From: Nocardiopsis metallicus
GTDB taxonomy: Bacteria > Actinomycetota > Actinomycetes > Streptosporangiales > Streptosporangiaceae
Length of the DNA stretch: 64,000 nt
Direction of reading: 5' to 3'
Assembly: GCF_014201115.1 (NCBI RefSeq)
Contig: NZ_JACHDO010000001.1
Span: 4,650,001-4,714,000, forward strand
Of the stretch, positions 1-8,351 are shown in pieces (within the stretch, counting starts at the first letter, position 1; each line of letters opens with the position of its first letter). The translations under genes and the position numbers were made by a program. The notes under the pieces were generated by a model. The model saw nothing but the letters and a program-made list of their open reading frames with translations, searched no databases and was not told the origin of the DNA.

Positions 1-474
1 GTCAACCGCGGACTGGACGTGCTGCTCGGCGCGGGCGGGAACACGCGCGCGGCGGTGCTCCCGGCCGTGGCCATGGCCGTGCACACCTTCGGGGTGACCT
101 CGCTGAGCCGGGGCGAGGTGCACGGCACCAGCCCCGAGACGGCGGCCGGCGCGCTGGCCTGCACCCTGGCCGGGGCGACGGTGGCGGCCTACCCGGCGCG
201 CACCGCCCCCGCCACCGCACGGGGTTCGGTGGGCGAGGTGGTCGCCGGGGCCTTCGCGGGTTCCTTCGCCGCGACCGTGGGACTCGCCCAGGGGCGGGCG
301 CTGAGCGAACCCTCCGCCGAGCGCGCACGAGAGGCGACCGGGGTGGGCATCCGCGCAATGATCCCGCTCCAGGCCGCGCTGCTGTCCCGGTACGGGGCGG
401 TGGGGACCGCCTGCGCGCTGGCGGTCGGCGCGCCCGTGGCGGCGAAGGCCTCCAAGGCGGTGTCGGTCACTTGA
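1..474 (+). CDS. eboC: EboC-type UbiA-family prenyltransferase, C-terminal part
   Basis: Only the last 157 codons are in the window; the frame is open from base 1 to TGA. The visible part is alanine/glycine-rich hydrophobic helices typical of UbiA prenyltransferases. It includes the stretch around RGLDVLLGAGG and a LSRGEVHG motif after a transmembrane helix, which I recognise from actinobacterial EboC (SCO3242-like) proteins. UbiA enzymes move prenyl chains onto acceptors in the membrane. The gene overlaps the next start by a few bases (TTGA at 471-474) and heads the ebo-type cluster. The true 5' end and the D-rich catalytic motifs lie upstream, so enzymatic competence cannot be judged. Confidence 0.75.
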   Translation, partial: VNRGLDVLLGAGGNTRAAVLPAVAMAVHTFGVTSLSRGEVHGTSPETAAGALACTLAGATVAAYPARTAPATARGSVGEVVAGAFAGSFAATVGLAQGRALSEPSAERAREATGVGIRAMIPLQAALLSRYGAVGTACALAVGAPVAAKASKAVSVT

Positions 475-1364
475 GCGACGGCCTGAGCGGTAGCCCGCGA
501 CAGGACATGAGGTTCGGTTACGGCACCAACGGCTTCTGGGACCACCGGTTGGACGACGCCCTGGCGATCATCGCCGACCTCGGCTACGAGGGGGTCGGTC
601 TGACCCTGGACCACCCGCACCTGGACCCGTTCTCGCTGGACGTCAACGCCCGGGTCCGCAAGGTCGGCCGCAGGCTGGACGCGCTGGGACTGACGGTGGT
701 CCTGGAGACCGGCGCCCGGTACCTGCTGGACCCGCGGCGCAAGCACGAGCCCACCCTGGTCTCGGGGAGCGACCGCGACGTGCGGGTGGACCTGCTGCGC
801 CGGGCGGTCCGGATCGCCGACGCGCTGGGGGCGCGGACGGTGTCCTTCTGGTCGGGCGTCCTCCCGGCCGACGCCACCCCGGAGCAGGGCTGGGACCGGC
901 TCACCTCCGGGGTGGCGAAGGTCCTGGAGACCGCCGAGTGCTTCGGGGTGGACCTGGCCTTCGAACCCGAGCCGGGCATGTTCGCCGAACGGCTGGCGGA
1001 CGCGCTGGAGCTGCGGCGCAGGCTGGGCGATCCCGAACGGCTCCGGGTGACGCTGGACGTGGGGCACGGGGTGTGCAACGAGCCCGACGGCCCCGAGGGC
1101 GCGGTGGCGCGGGCCGGGTCCCTGATCGCCAACGTGCAGCTGGACGACATGCGCCCGCACGTGCACGAACACCTGGAGTTCGGGGAGGGCGACATCGACC
1201 TCGCCGGGGTCCTGGGCGCCCTGGACCGGGTCGGGTACACGGGGCTGGCCGCGGTGGAACTCCCCCGCCACGGACACGCGGCGCCGCTGGTCGCCGAGCG
1301 GGCCAAGCGCGCGATCGACGCGGCCTGGGCCCAGGTCCTGCGCCGACGGAAGGAGCCGGTGTGA
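471..1364 (+). CDS. Sugar phosphate isomerase/epimerase family protein (ebo cluster)
   Basis: Encodes 297 aa (TTG start, overlapping the previous stop) or 285 aa from an in-frame ATG at 507; the ATG better matches the conserved N-terminal beta strand (MRFGYGTNGF). The sequence is an AP-endonuclease-2-like TIM barrel. It has acidic and His residues at strand ends, such as FEPEPGMF, TLDVGHGVCNEP, NVQLDDMRPHVHEH and AAVELPRHG, typical of the metal-binding xylose isomerase-like fold. It sits between eboC and eboA, with a GTGA overlap to eboA, so it is translationally coupled. Its substrate is unknown. Related barrels are frequent in ebo clusters, where they probably act on a sugar-like or isoprenoid-derived cargo. 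Confidence 0.8.
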   Translation: MSDGLSGSPRQDMRFGYGTNGFWDHRLDDALAIIADLGYEGVGLTLDHPHLDPFSLDVNARVRKVGRRLDALGLTVVLETGARYLLDPRRKHEPTLVSGSDRDVRVDLLRRAVRIADALGARTVSFWSGVLPADATPEQGWDRLTSGVAKVLETAECFGVDLAFEPEPGMFAERLADALELRRRLGDPERLRVTLDVGHGVCNEPDGPEGAVARAGSLIANVQLDDMRPHVHEHLEFGEGDIDLAGVLGALDRVGYTGLAAVELPRHGHAAPLVAERAKRAIDAAWAQVLRRRKEPV

Positions 1365-2059
1365 TCGACACGAACGGCCGTGACGGCCTTCCGGACCCCG
1401 CGGACCTGCTGGCGGAACCGGCCCGCACCGCGCTGGACGAACTCCGCGCCGAGGTGGCCGAGCGCCCGGCACGTGTCGCGGTGCTCTTCCCCGCGGCCGC
1501 CCGACGTGTCGTGCGCGGTCCCGGGCCCTCCGGCGACCCCACCGGGACGGAGGGGCCGACCCTGGAGGACCTGGTGCGCGCGGATCTGCTGCGCGTGCTG
1601 TCGGAGGTCCTGCCACCGGGTGACCTGGCCCGGGAGATCGAGGACCTCTACGAGTACGGCGACGCCGACGAGCGACGCGCGGTCCTGCGCGGGCTCTGCG
1701 GACTGGGCCCGATCAGCCGGACGCCGGAGGTCGCCGCCACCTCCCGCCGACTGCTCGCGGACGCCATGCGTACCAACGACACCCGGCTGGTCGCGGCGGC
1801 CGCGGGCAGCGGCGCCCAGGACCTGCTCGACGACCACTCCTGGCGCCAGACCGTACTCAAGTGCCTGTTCGTCGGGGTGCCGCTGCGCCTGGTGGCGGGC
1901 TTGGCGGGGCGGGCCGACGCCGAGCTGGCCCGAATGTGCGCGGACTTCGCCCGTGAGCGCGAGCGCGCGGGACGGGCGGTCCCCGCCGACGTCCACCTCG
2001 TCCTGGAGCGGTTCCCGAACGGCTCGACGAATCCGACCCCTCGCTCCCCGGAGGCGTAA
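1361..2059 (+). CDS. eboA: EboA domain-containing protein
   Basis: A 232-aa protein starting at GTG 1361, which overlaps the upstream stop (GTGA). The sequence is helical and alanine/leucine/arginine-rich, with no membrane segment. It carries the motif region DDHSWRQTVLKCLFVGVPL near the C-terminal third, which I recognise as the conserved core of EboA proteins. EboA has no known enzymatic activity; it is one of the signature genes of the ebo operon, implicated in export of metabolite precursors from cytoplasm to periplasm in cyanobacteria. It ends in TAATG, sharing an A with the next ATG, so it is translationally coupled to the TatD-like gene. Confidence 0.8.
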   Translation: MIDTNGRDGLPDPADLLAEPARTALDELRAEVAERPARVAVLFPAAARRVVRGPGPSGDPTGTEGPTLEDLVRADLLRVLSEVLPPGDLAREIEDLYEYGDADERRAVLRGLCGLGPISRTPEVAATSRRLLADAMRTNDTRLVAAAAGSGAQDLLDDHSWRQTVLKCLFVGVPLRLVAGLAGRADAELARMCADFARERERAGRAVPADVHLVLERFPNGSTNPTPRSPEA

Positions 2060-3000
2060 TGCGTATCTTCGACCCGCACATCCACATGACCTCCCGGACC
2101 ACCGCCGACTACCAGGCGATGTACGGCGCCGGGGTGCGCGCGCTGGTGGAACCGGCCTTCTGGCTGGGTCAGCCGCGTACCAGCGTGGGCTCCTTCCGCG
2201 ACTACTTCGACGGCCTGGTCGGGTGGGAGCGCTTCCGGGCCGCGCAGTTCGGCATCCGCCACCACTGCGCCATCGCGCTCAACCCCAAGGAGGCCAACGA
2301 CCCACGGCTGGCCGGGGTGCTCGACATCCTCCCCCGCTACCTGGCCAAGGACGGGGTGGTGGCCGTCGGCGAGGTGGGTTTCGACTCGCGCACCGCCGAG
2401 GAGGAGAAGGCCTTCCGGCACCAGTTGGAACTGGCGAGGGAGTTCGGGCTCCCGGTACTGGTGCACACCCCGCACCGGGACAAGGTCGAGGGCACCCGGC
2501 ACACCCTGCGGCTGGTCGCCGAGTCAGGGATCGACCCCGAGATGGTCCTGGTGGACCACCTCAACGAGACCACGGTGGAGATGGTGCTCGACTCCGGGTG
2601 CGTGCTGGGCTTCTCCATCTACCCGGACACCAAGATGTCCCCGGACCGGATGGTGCGCGTCCTGTCCGAGCACGGCCTGGACCGGATGGTGGTCAACTCG
2701 GCGGCGGACTGGGGGCACAGCGACCCGCTGACCACCCTGTACACCGGGCAGAAGATGCTCGCGGCCGGGTTCACCGCAGACGACGTGGACCGTGTGCTGT
2801 GGCGCAACCCGGTGGAGTTCTACGGCCGCAGCGGCCGCCTGCTGCTGGAGGACGACGCGGGTCCGGGCACGGTCCCGGCCACGTTCTCGGGCAACTCGAT
2901 CCTGCGCGGCGAACGCCCGGAGCAGGGCCCGAAAACGGATCCGGCTGCGGGAGCGGCAGCGGGTCCGGAGGCGCAGGGCCCGAAAGGGGGCCCCGCGTGA
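2059..3000 (+). CDS. eboB: TatD-family metal-dependent hydrolase (EboB-like)
   Basis: A 313-aa amidohydrolase-fold protein. The N-terminal FDPHIHM gives the HxH metal pair (residues 6 and 8). Further putative ligands are the Glu in VAVGEVGFD, the His in VLVHTPH and the His in VLVDHLNE. The length is normal for the EboB/TatD branch, apart from a Gly/Ala/Pro-rich tail after residue about 285. The start ATG overlaps the eboA stop and the stop overlaps the next GTG, so the gene lies inside a tightly coupled operon. It is predicted to be a cytoplasmic metal hydrolase acting on the operon's unknown metabolite, not on DNA as classical TatD does; the latter is inference from context. Confidence 0.82.
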   Translation: MRIFDPHIHMTSRTTADYQAMYGAGVRALVEPAFWLGQPRTSVGSFRDYFDGLVGWERFRAAQFGIRHHCAIALNPKEANDPRLAGVLDILPRYLAKDGVVAVGEVGFDSRTAEEEKAFRHQLELAREFGLPVLVHTPHRDKVEGTRHTLRLVAESGIDPEMVLVDHLNETTVEMVLDSGCVLGFSIYPDTKMSPDRMVRVLSEHGLDRMVVNSAADWGHSDPLTTLYTGQKMLAAGFTADDVDRVLWRNPVEFYGRSGRLLLEDDAGPGTVPATFSGNSILRGERPEQGPKTDPAAGAAAGPEAQGPKGGPA

Positions 3001-4160
3001 GGTTCCGGCATCCCGACGGCACGGTCGTCCACCTGGCCTACTGCACCAACGTCCACCCGGCCGAGGACCTCGACGGCGTGCTGCGCCAGATCCGGGTGTT
3101 CGGCGGCGGGGTCCGCGCCGCCCTGGGCGCCGACCTGCTCGGGCTCGGCCTGTGGCTGCCCGCGCCGCTGGCCCGCGAACTGGCCGCCGACCCCGCTCGG
3201 ACCGACCGGCTGCGCAAAGGGCTGGAGGCGGCCGGGCTGGAGACCGTCACCCTCAACGCCTTCCCCTACACCGGTTTCCACGCCCCCGTGGTCAAGCACG
3301 CGGTGTACAGCCCGGACTGGACCGAGCGCGCCCGCCTGGACTACACCGTGGACTGCGCGCGGGTGCTCGCCCGGCTGATGCCCGACGACGCCGCCCGCGG
3401 CAGCGTCTCCACCCTGCCCCTGGCCTGGCGCGAGCCATGGGGTCCGAGCCGCTTCGCCGCCGCCCGCGACCACCTCACCGAACTCTCGGCGGTACTGGAC
3501 GGGCTGGCCGACGCCGGGCGCCCGGTCCGGGTGGGTCTGGAGCCCGAGCCCGGCTGCGTCGTGGAGACCTCCCGGGACGCCGCCCGCCTGCTCACCGGGC
3601 TGCCCCCGCACCTGGGCGTGTGCCTGGACACCTGCCACCTGGCCGTGGGTTTCGAGGAGCCGCGCACCGCGCTGAGCCGCCTGGCCGACGCCGGGCTGCC
3701 GGTGGTCAAGACCCAGGCCTCGGCCGCCGTGGAGGCCCCCGAGCCGAACGACCCAGCCACCCGCACCGCCCTGTCCGCCTTCAGGGAGGACCGCTTCCTG
3801 CACCAGACCCGCGAACTCCTGGGCGGGCGCACCCGGGGCCGCGACGACCTCCCCGAGGCGCTCGACGGGCCCCGGCCCCTGCACGGGCGCGGACCCTGGC
3901 GCACCCACTTCCACGCGCCCCTGCACTCCCCCGCCGCCGCCCCCCTGCGCGGCACCGCCGACCACCTCACCGAGACCCTCGCCCACCTGCTGGGCCCCGG
4001 CGGCGCCCGCACCGACCACGTGGAGGTGGAGACCTACACCTGGTCGGTACTGCCCGAGGCCCTGCGGCCGGTCGGCGAGGACGGCCTCATCGCCGGGATC
4101 GCCGCCGAGCTGGCCTGGGCCCGCGACCGGCTCACCGACCTCGGCCTCACCCCGCTCTGA
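2997..4160 (+). CDS. eboE: Metabolite traffic protein EboE
   Basis: A 387-aa protein starting at GTG 2997 (GTGA overlap with the TatD gene). The N-terminal LAYCTNVHPAED and the later NAFPYTGFH are hallmark motifs of EboE, a xylose isomerase-like TIM barrel. Metal-type acidic and His residues appear in VGLEPEPGC, GVCLDTCHLAVGFE, RTHFHAPLH and VEVETYTWSVLP. The family is found almost only in ebo operons. Its reaction is not established. Position and overlap show it is co-expressed with eboA and eboB. A short gap of 22 bases carrying an AGGA-type ribosome binding site separates it from the phosphodiesterase gene. Confidence 0.85.
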   Translation: MRFRHPDGTVVHLAYCTNVHPAEDLDGVLRQIRVFGGGVRAALGADLLGLGLWLPAPLARELAADPARTDRLRKGLEAAGLETVTLNAFPYTGFHAPVVKHAVYSPDWTERARLDYTVDCARVLARLMPDDAARGSVSTLPLAWREPWGPSRFAAARDHLTELSAVLDGLADAGRPVRVGLEPEPGCVVETSRDAARLLTGLPPHLGVCLDTCHLAVGFEEPRTALSRLADAGLPVVKTQASAAVEAPEPNDPATRTALSAFREDRFLHQTRELLGGRTRGRDDLPEALDGPRPLHGRGPWRTHFHAPLHSPAAAPLRGTADHLTETLAHLLGPGGARTDHVEVETYTWSVLPEALRPVGEDGLIAGIAAELAWARDRLTDLGLTPL

Positions 4161-4182
4161 GCCCGAACCGGAAGGACTTCCC

Positions 4183-5580
4183 ATGACTGAGTCAAGACGC
4201 CTCCTCGTCGTGAACGCGGTCGGGCTCACCCCCCGGCTCCTCGAACACGCACCGCGCCTGCGCGCCCTGGCCGACCGCGGCTGGCAGGCCGCGCTGGACA
4301 CCGTCCTGCCCGCCGTCACCTGCACGGTGCAGTCCACCTTCCTGACCGGAACCGCCCCCGCCAGCCACGGCGCGGTCGCCAACGGCTGGTACTTCCGGGA
4401 CCTGGGCGAGGTGTACCTGTGGCGCCAGCACAACCGCCTGGTCCGGGGTGAGAAGGTGTGGGAGACCGCCCGCCGCCACCGGCCGGGCTTCCGCACCGCC
4501 AACGTCTGCTGGTGGTACGCCATGGGCGCCACCACCGACTGGACGGTCACGCCGCGGCCGGTCTACCACGCGGACGGGCGCAAGTCCCCGGACTGCTACA
4601 CCCGGCCGGTTTCCCTGCACGACGAACTCACCTCGGAGCTGGGCCCCTTCCCGCTGTTCCACTACTGGGGGCCGACCGCCTCGATCCGCTCCACCGAGTG
4701 GATCGTCGCCGCCACCCGCAAGCTCCTGCCGAAGGCCGACCTGACCCTCTGCTACGTACCGCACCTGGACTACGACCTCCAGCGCTTCGGCCCCGGCTCC
4801 GAGCAGGCCCGGCAGGCGGTGCGCGACCTGGACGCCGCGCTCGCACCGCTGCTCGACGACGCCGAGGCGGCCGGGACCGCCGTCATGGTGCTCAGCGAGT
4901 ACGGCATCACCCCCGCCGAGAAGCCGGTGCACGTCAACCGGCTGCTGCGCGAGGCGGGCCTGCTGGAGGTCTACACCCAGGAGGGCATGGAGTACCTGGA
5001 CCCCTGGGCCTCCCGGGCCTTCGCGGTCGCCGACCACCAGTGCGCCCACGTGTACGTCCGGGACCCCGCCGACCTGCCCGGGGTCACCGAACTCCTGCGC
5101 GGGCTGGACGGGGTGGAGCTGGTCCTGGACCGCGCGGCCCAGGCCGGGTACGGGCTCGACCACGAACGCTCCGGGGAGCTGGTCCTGTTCGCCGAACCCG
5201 GCGCCTGGTTCACCTACTACTACTGGCTGCGCGACGGATCCGCCCCCGACTTCGCTCGCGGCGTCGACATCCACCGCAAACCCGGTTACGACCCGGCCGA
5301 ACTCTTCCTGGACCCCGCCGACCCGCTGGTCAAGGCGCGGGCGGCGGCCAACCTGGTCCGTAAGAAGGTCGGCCTGCGCTACACGATGAACGTCGTCCCC
5401 CTGGACCCGGGCTGTGTCCGGGGCACGCACGGGCGAGGGCACGAGTCCCCCGCGGACGGGCCCCTGCTGCTGTGCACCGACCCCTCCCTCGCCCGGGACC
5501 GTATCGCGGCCACCGAGGTCCGCGACCTCATGCTCGGCCTCGTCGGTGTGCCGGCACCGGCGGGGCCGACCCCGCTCTGA
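4183..5580 (+). CDS. eboF: Alkaline phosphatase superfamily phosphodiesterase (EboF-like)
   Basis: A 465-aa member of the nucleotide pyrophosphatase/phosphodiesterase branch. The PAVTCTVQSTFLTG segment near residues 43-56 supplies the catalytic Thr. Later metal-ligand segments are LCYVPHLDYDLQ, LSEYGITP, VADHQCAHVYV and TMNVVPLDPGC plus a GRGHES motif. There is no N-terminal signal peptide, so it acts in the cytoplasm, unlike many relatives. A GGAAGGA ribosome site precedes ATG 4183. In ebo clusters this gene accompanies the TIM-barrel proteins. It may release a phosphate or nucleotide group from the cargo, which is inferred from family chemistry only. Confidence 0.82.
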   Translation: MTESRRLLVVNAVGLTPRLLEHAPRLRALADRGWQAALDTVLPAVTCTVQSTFLTGTAPASHGAVANGWYFRDLGEVYLWRQHNRLVRGEKVWETARRHRPGFRTANVCWWYAMGATTDWTVTPRPVYHADGRKSPDCYTRPVSLHDELTSELGPFPLFHYWGPTASIRSTEWIVAATRKLLPKADLTLCYVPHLDYDLQRFGPGSEQARQAVRDLDAALAPLLDDAEAAGTAVMVLSEYGITPAEKPVHVNRLLREAGLLEVYTQEGMEYLDPWASRAFAVADHQCAHVYVRDPADLPGVTELLRGLDGVELVLDRAAQAGYGLDHERSGELVLFAEPGAWFTYYYWLRDGSAPDFARGVDIHRKPGYDPAELFLDPADPLVKARAAANLVRKKVGLRYTMNVVPLDPGCVRGTHGRGHESPADGPLLLCTDPSLARDRIAATEVRDLMLGLVGVPAPAGPTPL

Positions 5581-5651
5581 GCCGTCCGGCCCCGCACCGG
5601 ACCGGCAGCCAACCGGCCACACCCCAACCCGACCACCACGGAGGTAGTCCG

Positions 5652-6656
5652 ATGACCAGACCGGTCACTCTCTTCACCGGCCAGTGGGCCGACCTGCCCT
5701 TCGAGGAAGTGTGCGCGCTCGCCTCGTCCTGGGGCTATGACGGACTGGAGATCGCCTGTTGGGGCGACCATTTGGACGTCACCCGGGCCGCCGTGGACGA
5801 CGCCTACGTCCAGGAGCGCCTGGACATCCTCAAACGCCACGGCCTCGGTGTGTGGGCCATCTCGAACCACCTCCTCGGCCAAGCGGTCTGCGACGACCCC
5901 ATCGACCAGCGCCACCGGGACATCCTGCCGTCCCGGATCTGGGGCGACGGCGAACCGGAGGGGGTGCGCCGACGCGCCGCCGAGGAGATGAAGCTGACCG
6001 CCCGGGCCGCGGCGAAGCTGGGCGTGTCCACGGTGGTGGGCTTCACGGGTTCGGCGATCTGGAAGTACGTGGCGATGTTCCCGCCGGTGGGCGAGGACGT
6101 CATCAGGGCTGGCTACCAGGACTTCGCCGACCGCTGGAACCCGATCCTGGACGTGTTCGACGAGGTGGGCGTGCGGTTCGCGCACGAGGTGCACCCGTCC
6201 GAGATCGCCTACGACTACTGGTCGACCCAGGCCGCCCTGGAGGCCGTGGGCCACCGGGAGGCCTTCGGGCTGAACTGGGACCCCAGCCACATGGTGTGGC
6301 AGGACATCGACCCGGTCGGTTTCCTGTGGGACTTCCGGGACCGCATCTACCACGTGGACTGCAAGGACGCCCGCAAACGCGTGGGCAACGGCCGCAACGG
6401 GCGCCTGGGCTCCCACCTGCCCTGGGGCGACCCGCGCCGCGGCTGGGACTTCGTGTCCACCGGCCGCGGCGACGTGCCCTGGGAGGCGTGCTTCCGCGTG
6501 CTGAACTCGATCGGCTACGACGGGCCGATCTCCGTCGAGTGGGAGGACGCGGGCATGGACCGCCTCACCGGCGCCGCCGAGGCGGTCAGGTTCGTCCGGG
6601 CCAACGCCTTCGACCCGCCCGAGTCCTCCTTCGACTCGGCCTTCGGCTCCGGCTGA
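5652..6656 (+). CDS. Sugar phosphate isomerase/epimerase (last gene of ebo cluster)
   Basis: A 334-aa TIM barrel with ATG 5652 preceded by GGAGGT at 5640-5645. Conserved metal and substrate residues show in GLEIACWGDH (strand 2), FAHEVHPSEIAYD, FGLNWDPSHMVWQ, YHVDCKDA and GPISVEWEDAGMD. This is the AP endonuclease 2 superfamily pattern, close to inositol-catabolism-type isomerases. It lies 71 bases after the phosphodiesterase and ends at a strong hairpin, so it is probably the terminal gene of the operon. It is a second isomerase in the cluster, only distantly similar to the one at 471. The substrate is unknown. Confidence 0.82.
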   Translation: MTRPVTLFTGQWADLPFEEVCALASSWGYDGLEIACWGDHLDVTRAAVDDAYVQERLDILKRHGLGVWAISNHLLGQAVCDDPIDQRHRDILPSRIWGDGEPEGVRRRAAEEMKLTARAAAKLGVSTVVGFTGSAIWKYVAMFPPVGEDVIRAGYQDFADRWNPILDVFDEVGVRFAHEVHPSEIAYDYWSTQAALEAVGHREAFGLNWDPSHMVWQDIDPVGFLWDFRDRIYHVDCKDARKRVGNGRNGRLGSHLPWGDPRRGWDFVSTGRGDVPWEACFRVLNSIGYDGPISVEWEDAGMDRLTGAAEAVRFVRANAFDPPESSFDSAFGSG

Positions 6657-6685
6657 CGCGCTGGCCTGGTGAACTGCTGCTTCTC

Positions 6686-6721
6686 GCCCGGCGCCACGCG
6701 GAGGCCCCCGTGGCGCCGGGC
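6686..6721. terminator. Bidirectional terminator hairpin
   Basis: Perfect 13-bp inverted repeat (6686-6698 with 6709-6721) around a 10-nt loop. It lies exactly between the convergent ends of the ebo cluster (+) and the roadblock cluster (-). Confidence 0.85.
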
Positions 6722-6967
6722 TCACATCATCGGGGCGATGACCACGCGGTAGCGGCCTCCGTCGGGGGTGTGCACGTCGTGGCGGAAGTCGTTGACGCGG
6801 TTGACCGAGCGCTGCACGGCGTCGCTCTCGAACGCGCTGGTGTCCACGGCCGGCAGGTGCTCGCGAAGGGCGAGCAGCGCCTCGTCCACGGACATGGCGG
6901 TGCCCCGGTGTTCCGTGGTGATGTGCTGGCCGTCGTCGGTGAGCCGACTGATCGCGATCCGGAACAT
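6722..6967 (-). CDS. Small hypothetical protein downstream of roadblock genes
   Basis: An 81-aa protein starting at ATG 6967 with an AGGGAG ribosome site just upstream. It begins MFRIAISRLTDDG and continues with HITTEHRGTAMSVDEALLAL. It looks like an alpha/beta single domain with no signal peptide, membrane segment or cysteines. It is the last gene of a minus-strand group with two roadblock/LC7 genes, so it may be a partner of that module. I do not recognise a family. Good codon usage and the ribosome site support it being real. Confidence 0.6.
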   Translation of the reverse strand: MFRIAISRLTDDGQHITTEHRGTAMSVDEALLALREHLPAVDTSAFESDAVQRSVNRVNDFRHDVHTPDGGRYRVVIAPMM

Positions 6968-7028
6968 GGCCGGTCTCCCTGCGCGGTGGGGGGTGGTCAC
7001 CGGCAATCCTGCCCCTTGCCCCGCGGGC

Positions 7029-7400
7029 TCAGACCTCCAGGGTCTCCTCGATGCTCTTGAGGCGGTGCCGGGCCAGGGCCAGGTTGCCCCGGGTGCGGTC
7101 CAGGGCCAGGTAGAGGAAGAGCCCCTGCCCCTTGCGGCTGGTGAGCGGGCGGATGATGTGGTACTGCCCGGACAGGGTGATGAGGATGTCCTCGATCGCG
7201 TCGTTGAGGCCCAGCTGGTCCATGGTCCGCATCTTGGCCCGGACCACCTCGGTGTTCCCGGCGGCGGCGACGGTGAGGTCCAACGACTTGTTCGTGGAGA
7301 GCGTTCCGAGGGCCATCCCGCTGCTGTAGTCGACCACGGCGGCACCGGCCGCCCCGTCGATCTCCATCATTTCCTTGAGCCCGGCTTCGATGTTCGGCAT
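7029..7400 (-). CDS. Roadblock/LC7-domain-like small protein
   Basis: A 123-aa protein, ATG 7400, preceded by GAAGGA. It begins MPNIEAGLKEMMEIDGAAGAA and has the roadblock/LC7 layout: an N-terminal helix, a beta hairpin (AAVVDYSSGMALGTL), a helix with VVRAKMRTMDQLG, and the ending LALDRTRGNLALARHRLKSIEE. Proteins of this fold dimerise and regulate small Ras-like GTPases in bacteria. No GTPase gene lies in this group. It is probably co-transcribed with the larger roadblock protein upstream (98-base gap). Function is inferred from the fold only. Confidence 0.7.
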   Translation of the reverse strand: MPNIEAGLKEMMEIDGAAGAAVVDYSSGMALGTLSTNKSLDLTVAAAGNTEVVRAKMRTMDQLGLNDAIEDILITLSGQYHIIRPLTSRKGQGLFLYLALDRTRGNLALARHRLKSIEETLEV

Positions 7401-7498
7401 GTCCTTCTCTTTTCTTTGGTTGAGCCGACGCAGCACTCTCCGGTCGGCGATCCAACGACGCAGTCCCGGAGCGCGGCGGCGCGGGGCGTTGCCACCGC

Positions 7499-7999
7499 TC
7501 ACACGACCACCGTTCCGGTCCGGAACAGCCCCAGGGACAGGGAGCGCAGTGCGGTCAGGACGCGTTCCAGCACCGGGCGCTCCACCGTGACCAGGGCACG
7601 GGGCCGGACCTGACCGCCACGGCCCCGACGCGGCGGGCGGTCCTGTTCCCGGCGCGGGACCTCGGCGGTGTCGGCGAGGTTGCGCAGGCGGTGCAGGGCG
7701 AAGCCGAGGCTGCCCCGGTTCCGGTCCAGGCGCACCTGGACGCAGAACTCGGAGCCGCGCAGGACCGCGAAGAGCAGGTGGTGGTCGCCCTCGGTGACGA
7801 CCACGTCCTCCACCACCTGGCTGGCGCAGAGCGGACCGCCGTGGATGGCCTGCAGGATCGCCGACGTGCCCGTGACCCGGTCGCTCTCATCACTGCCGAC
7901 ACAGTTCAGGACGCGGTTGTCGCGCCAGTCGACGAGGCAGACACTGCACACCCCGGGCGTCTGGAGCATCTCCCGCATCTGCTGGTCGATGGCGAGCAC
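7499..7999 (-). CDS. Roadblock/LC7-like protein with basic C-terminal extension
   Basis: 166 aa from GTG 7999, chosen because GGAAGGA sits 6 bases upstream; an upstream GTG at 8074 would add 25 residues but has no ribosome site. The first ~125 residues match the neighbouring small roadblock protein in layout (VCSVCLVDWRDNRVL, then LDRNRGSLGFALHRLRNLAD). An arginine-rich linker and a hydrophobic helix (VLTALRSLSLGLF) follow. Two roadblock proteins of unequal length in tandem suggest a heterodimeric regulator. The C-terminal helix might bring it to a membrane or partner, which is inference. Confidence 0.65.
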   Translation of the reverse strand: MLAIDQQMREMLQTPGVCSVCLVDWRDNRVLNCVGSDESDRVTGTSAILQAIHGGPLCASQVVEDVVVTEGDHHLLFAVLRGSEFCVQVRLDRNRGSLGFALHRLRNLADTAEVPRREQDRPPRRGRGGQVRPRALVTVERPVLERVLTALRSLSLGLFRTGTVVV

Positions 8000-8351
8000 G
8001 GCGTTCCTTCCCTGATCCGGGTCTGCTGGGACCGGTCCGCTGGCGGATCGGAAAACGTCCTTCGGGGACAGCACGAGAATAGGACCGCGGGCTCGCGCGC
8101 GCAGGGTTTTCCGGCATTTATCGCGTCTTGGCTGGTTAATCAGCTGGGAGGCCGGAAAATGCGACAGGGGAATTTTCTACTGGATATGTGTATAGCGCAC
8201 CAGAAAAGAAGAAAACAGCTCGGTGGCCCCGTCAGCGGCGTCTGCGTGATTTGACGCCCTTCGGGACTTCCGCCACCGGCCCGGAACGGCGGATCCCCGC
8301 CGGAAGGACGGCCCGGCGGGGCTCGGCGGATCTGCGGGGGCTCGCTGGAAC
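8000..8351. promoter_or_regulatory. Intergenic region with spaced inverted repeat upstream of roadblock genes
   Basis: About 350 bases without a gene, and AT-richer than its surroundings at 8100-8225. It holds a 9-bp inverted repeat, TTTTCCGGC at 8107-8115 and GCCGGAAAA at 8151-8159, around a smaller GCTG/CAGC pair. Its location upstream of the minus-strand roadblock genes suggests an operator or promoter region. No boxes could be assigned with confidence. Confidence 0.35.
8296..8322 (-). terminator. Terminator hairpin after carbonic anhydrase gene
   Basis: 9-bp perfect G+C inverted repeat (8296-8304 with 8314-8322), 9-nt loop, 30 bases past the stop of the minus-strand carbonic anhydrase gene. 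Confidence 0.6.

Noticed and set aside
189..1616. Long minus-strand open frame (475 codons) opposite the ebo genes
   Set aside because: It is the antisense shadow of high-G+C genes; composition is Arg/Pro/Ala-rich with no domain, and the plus-strand genes are clear.
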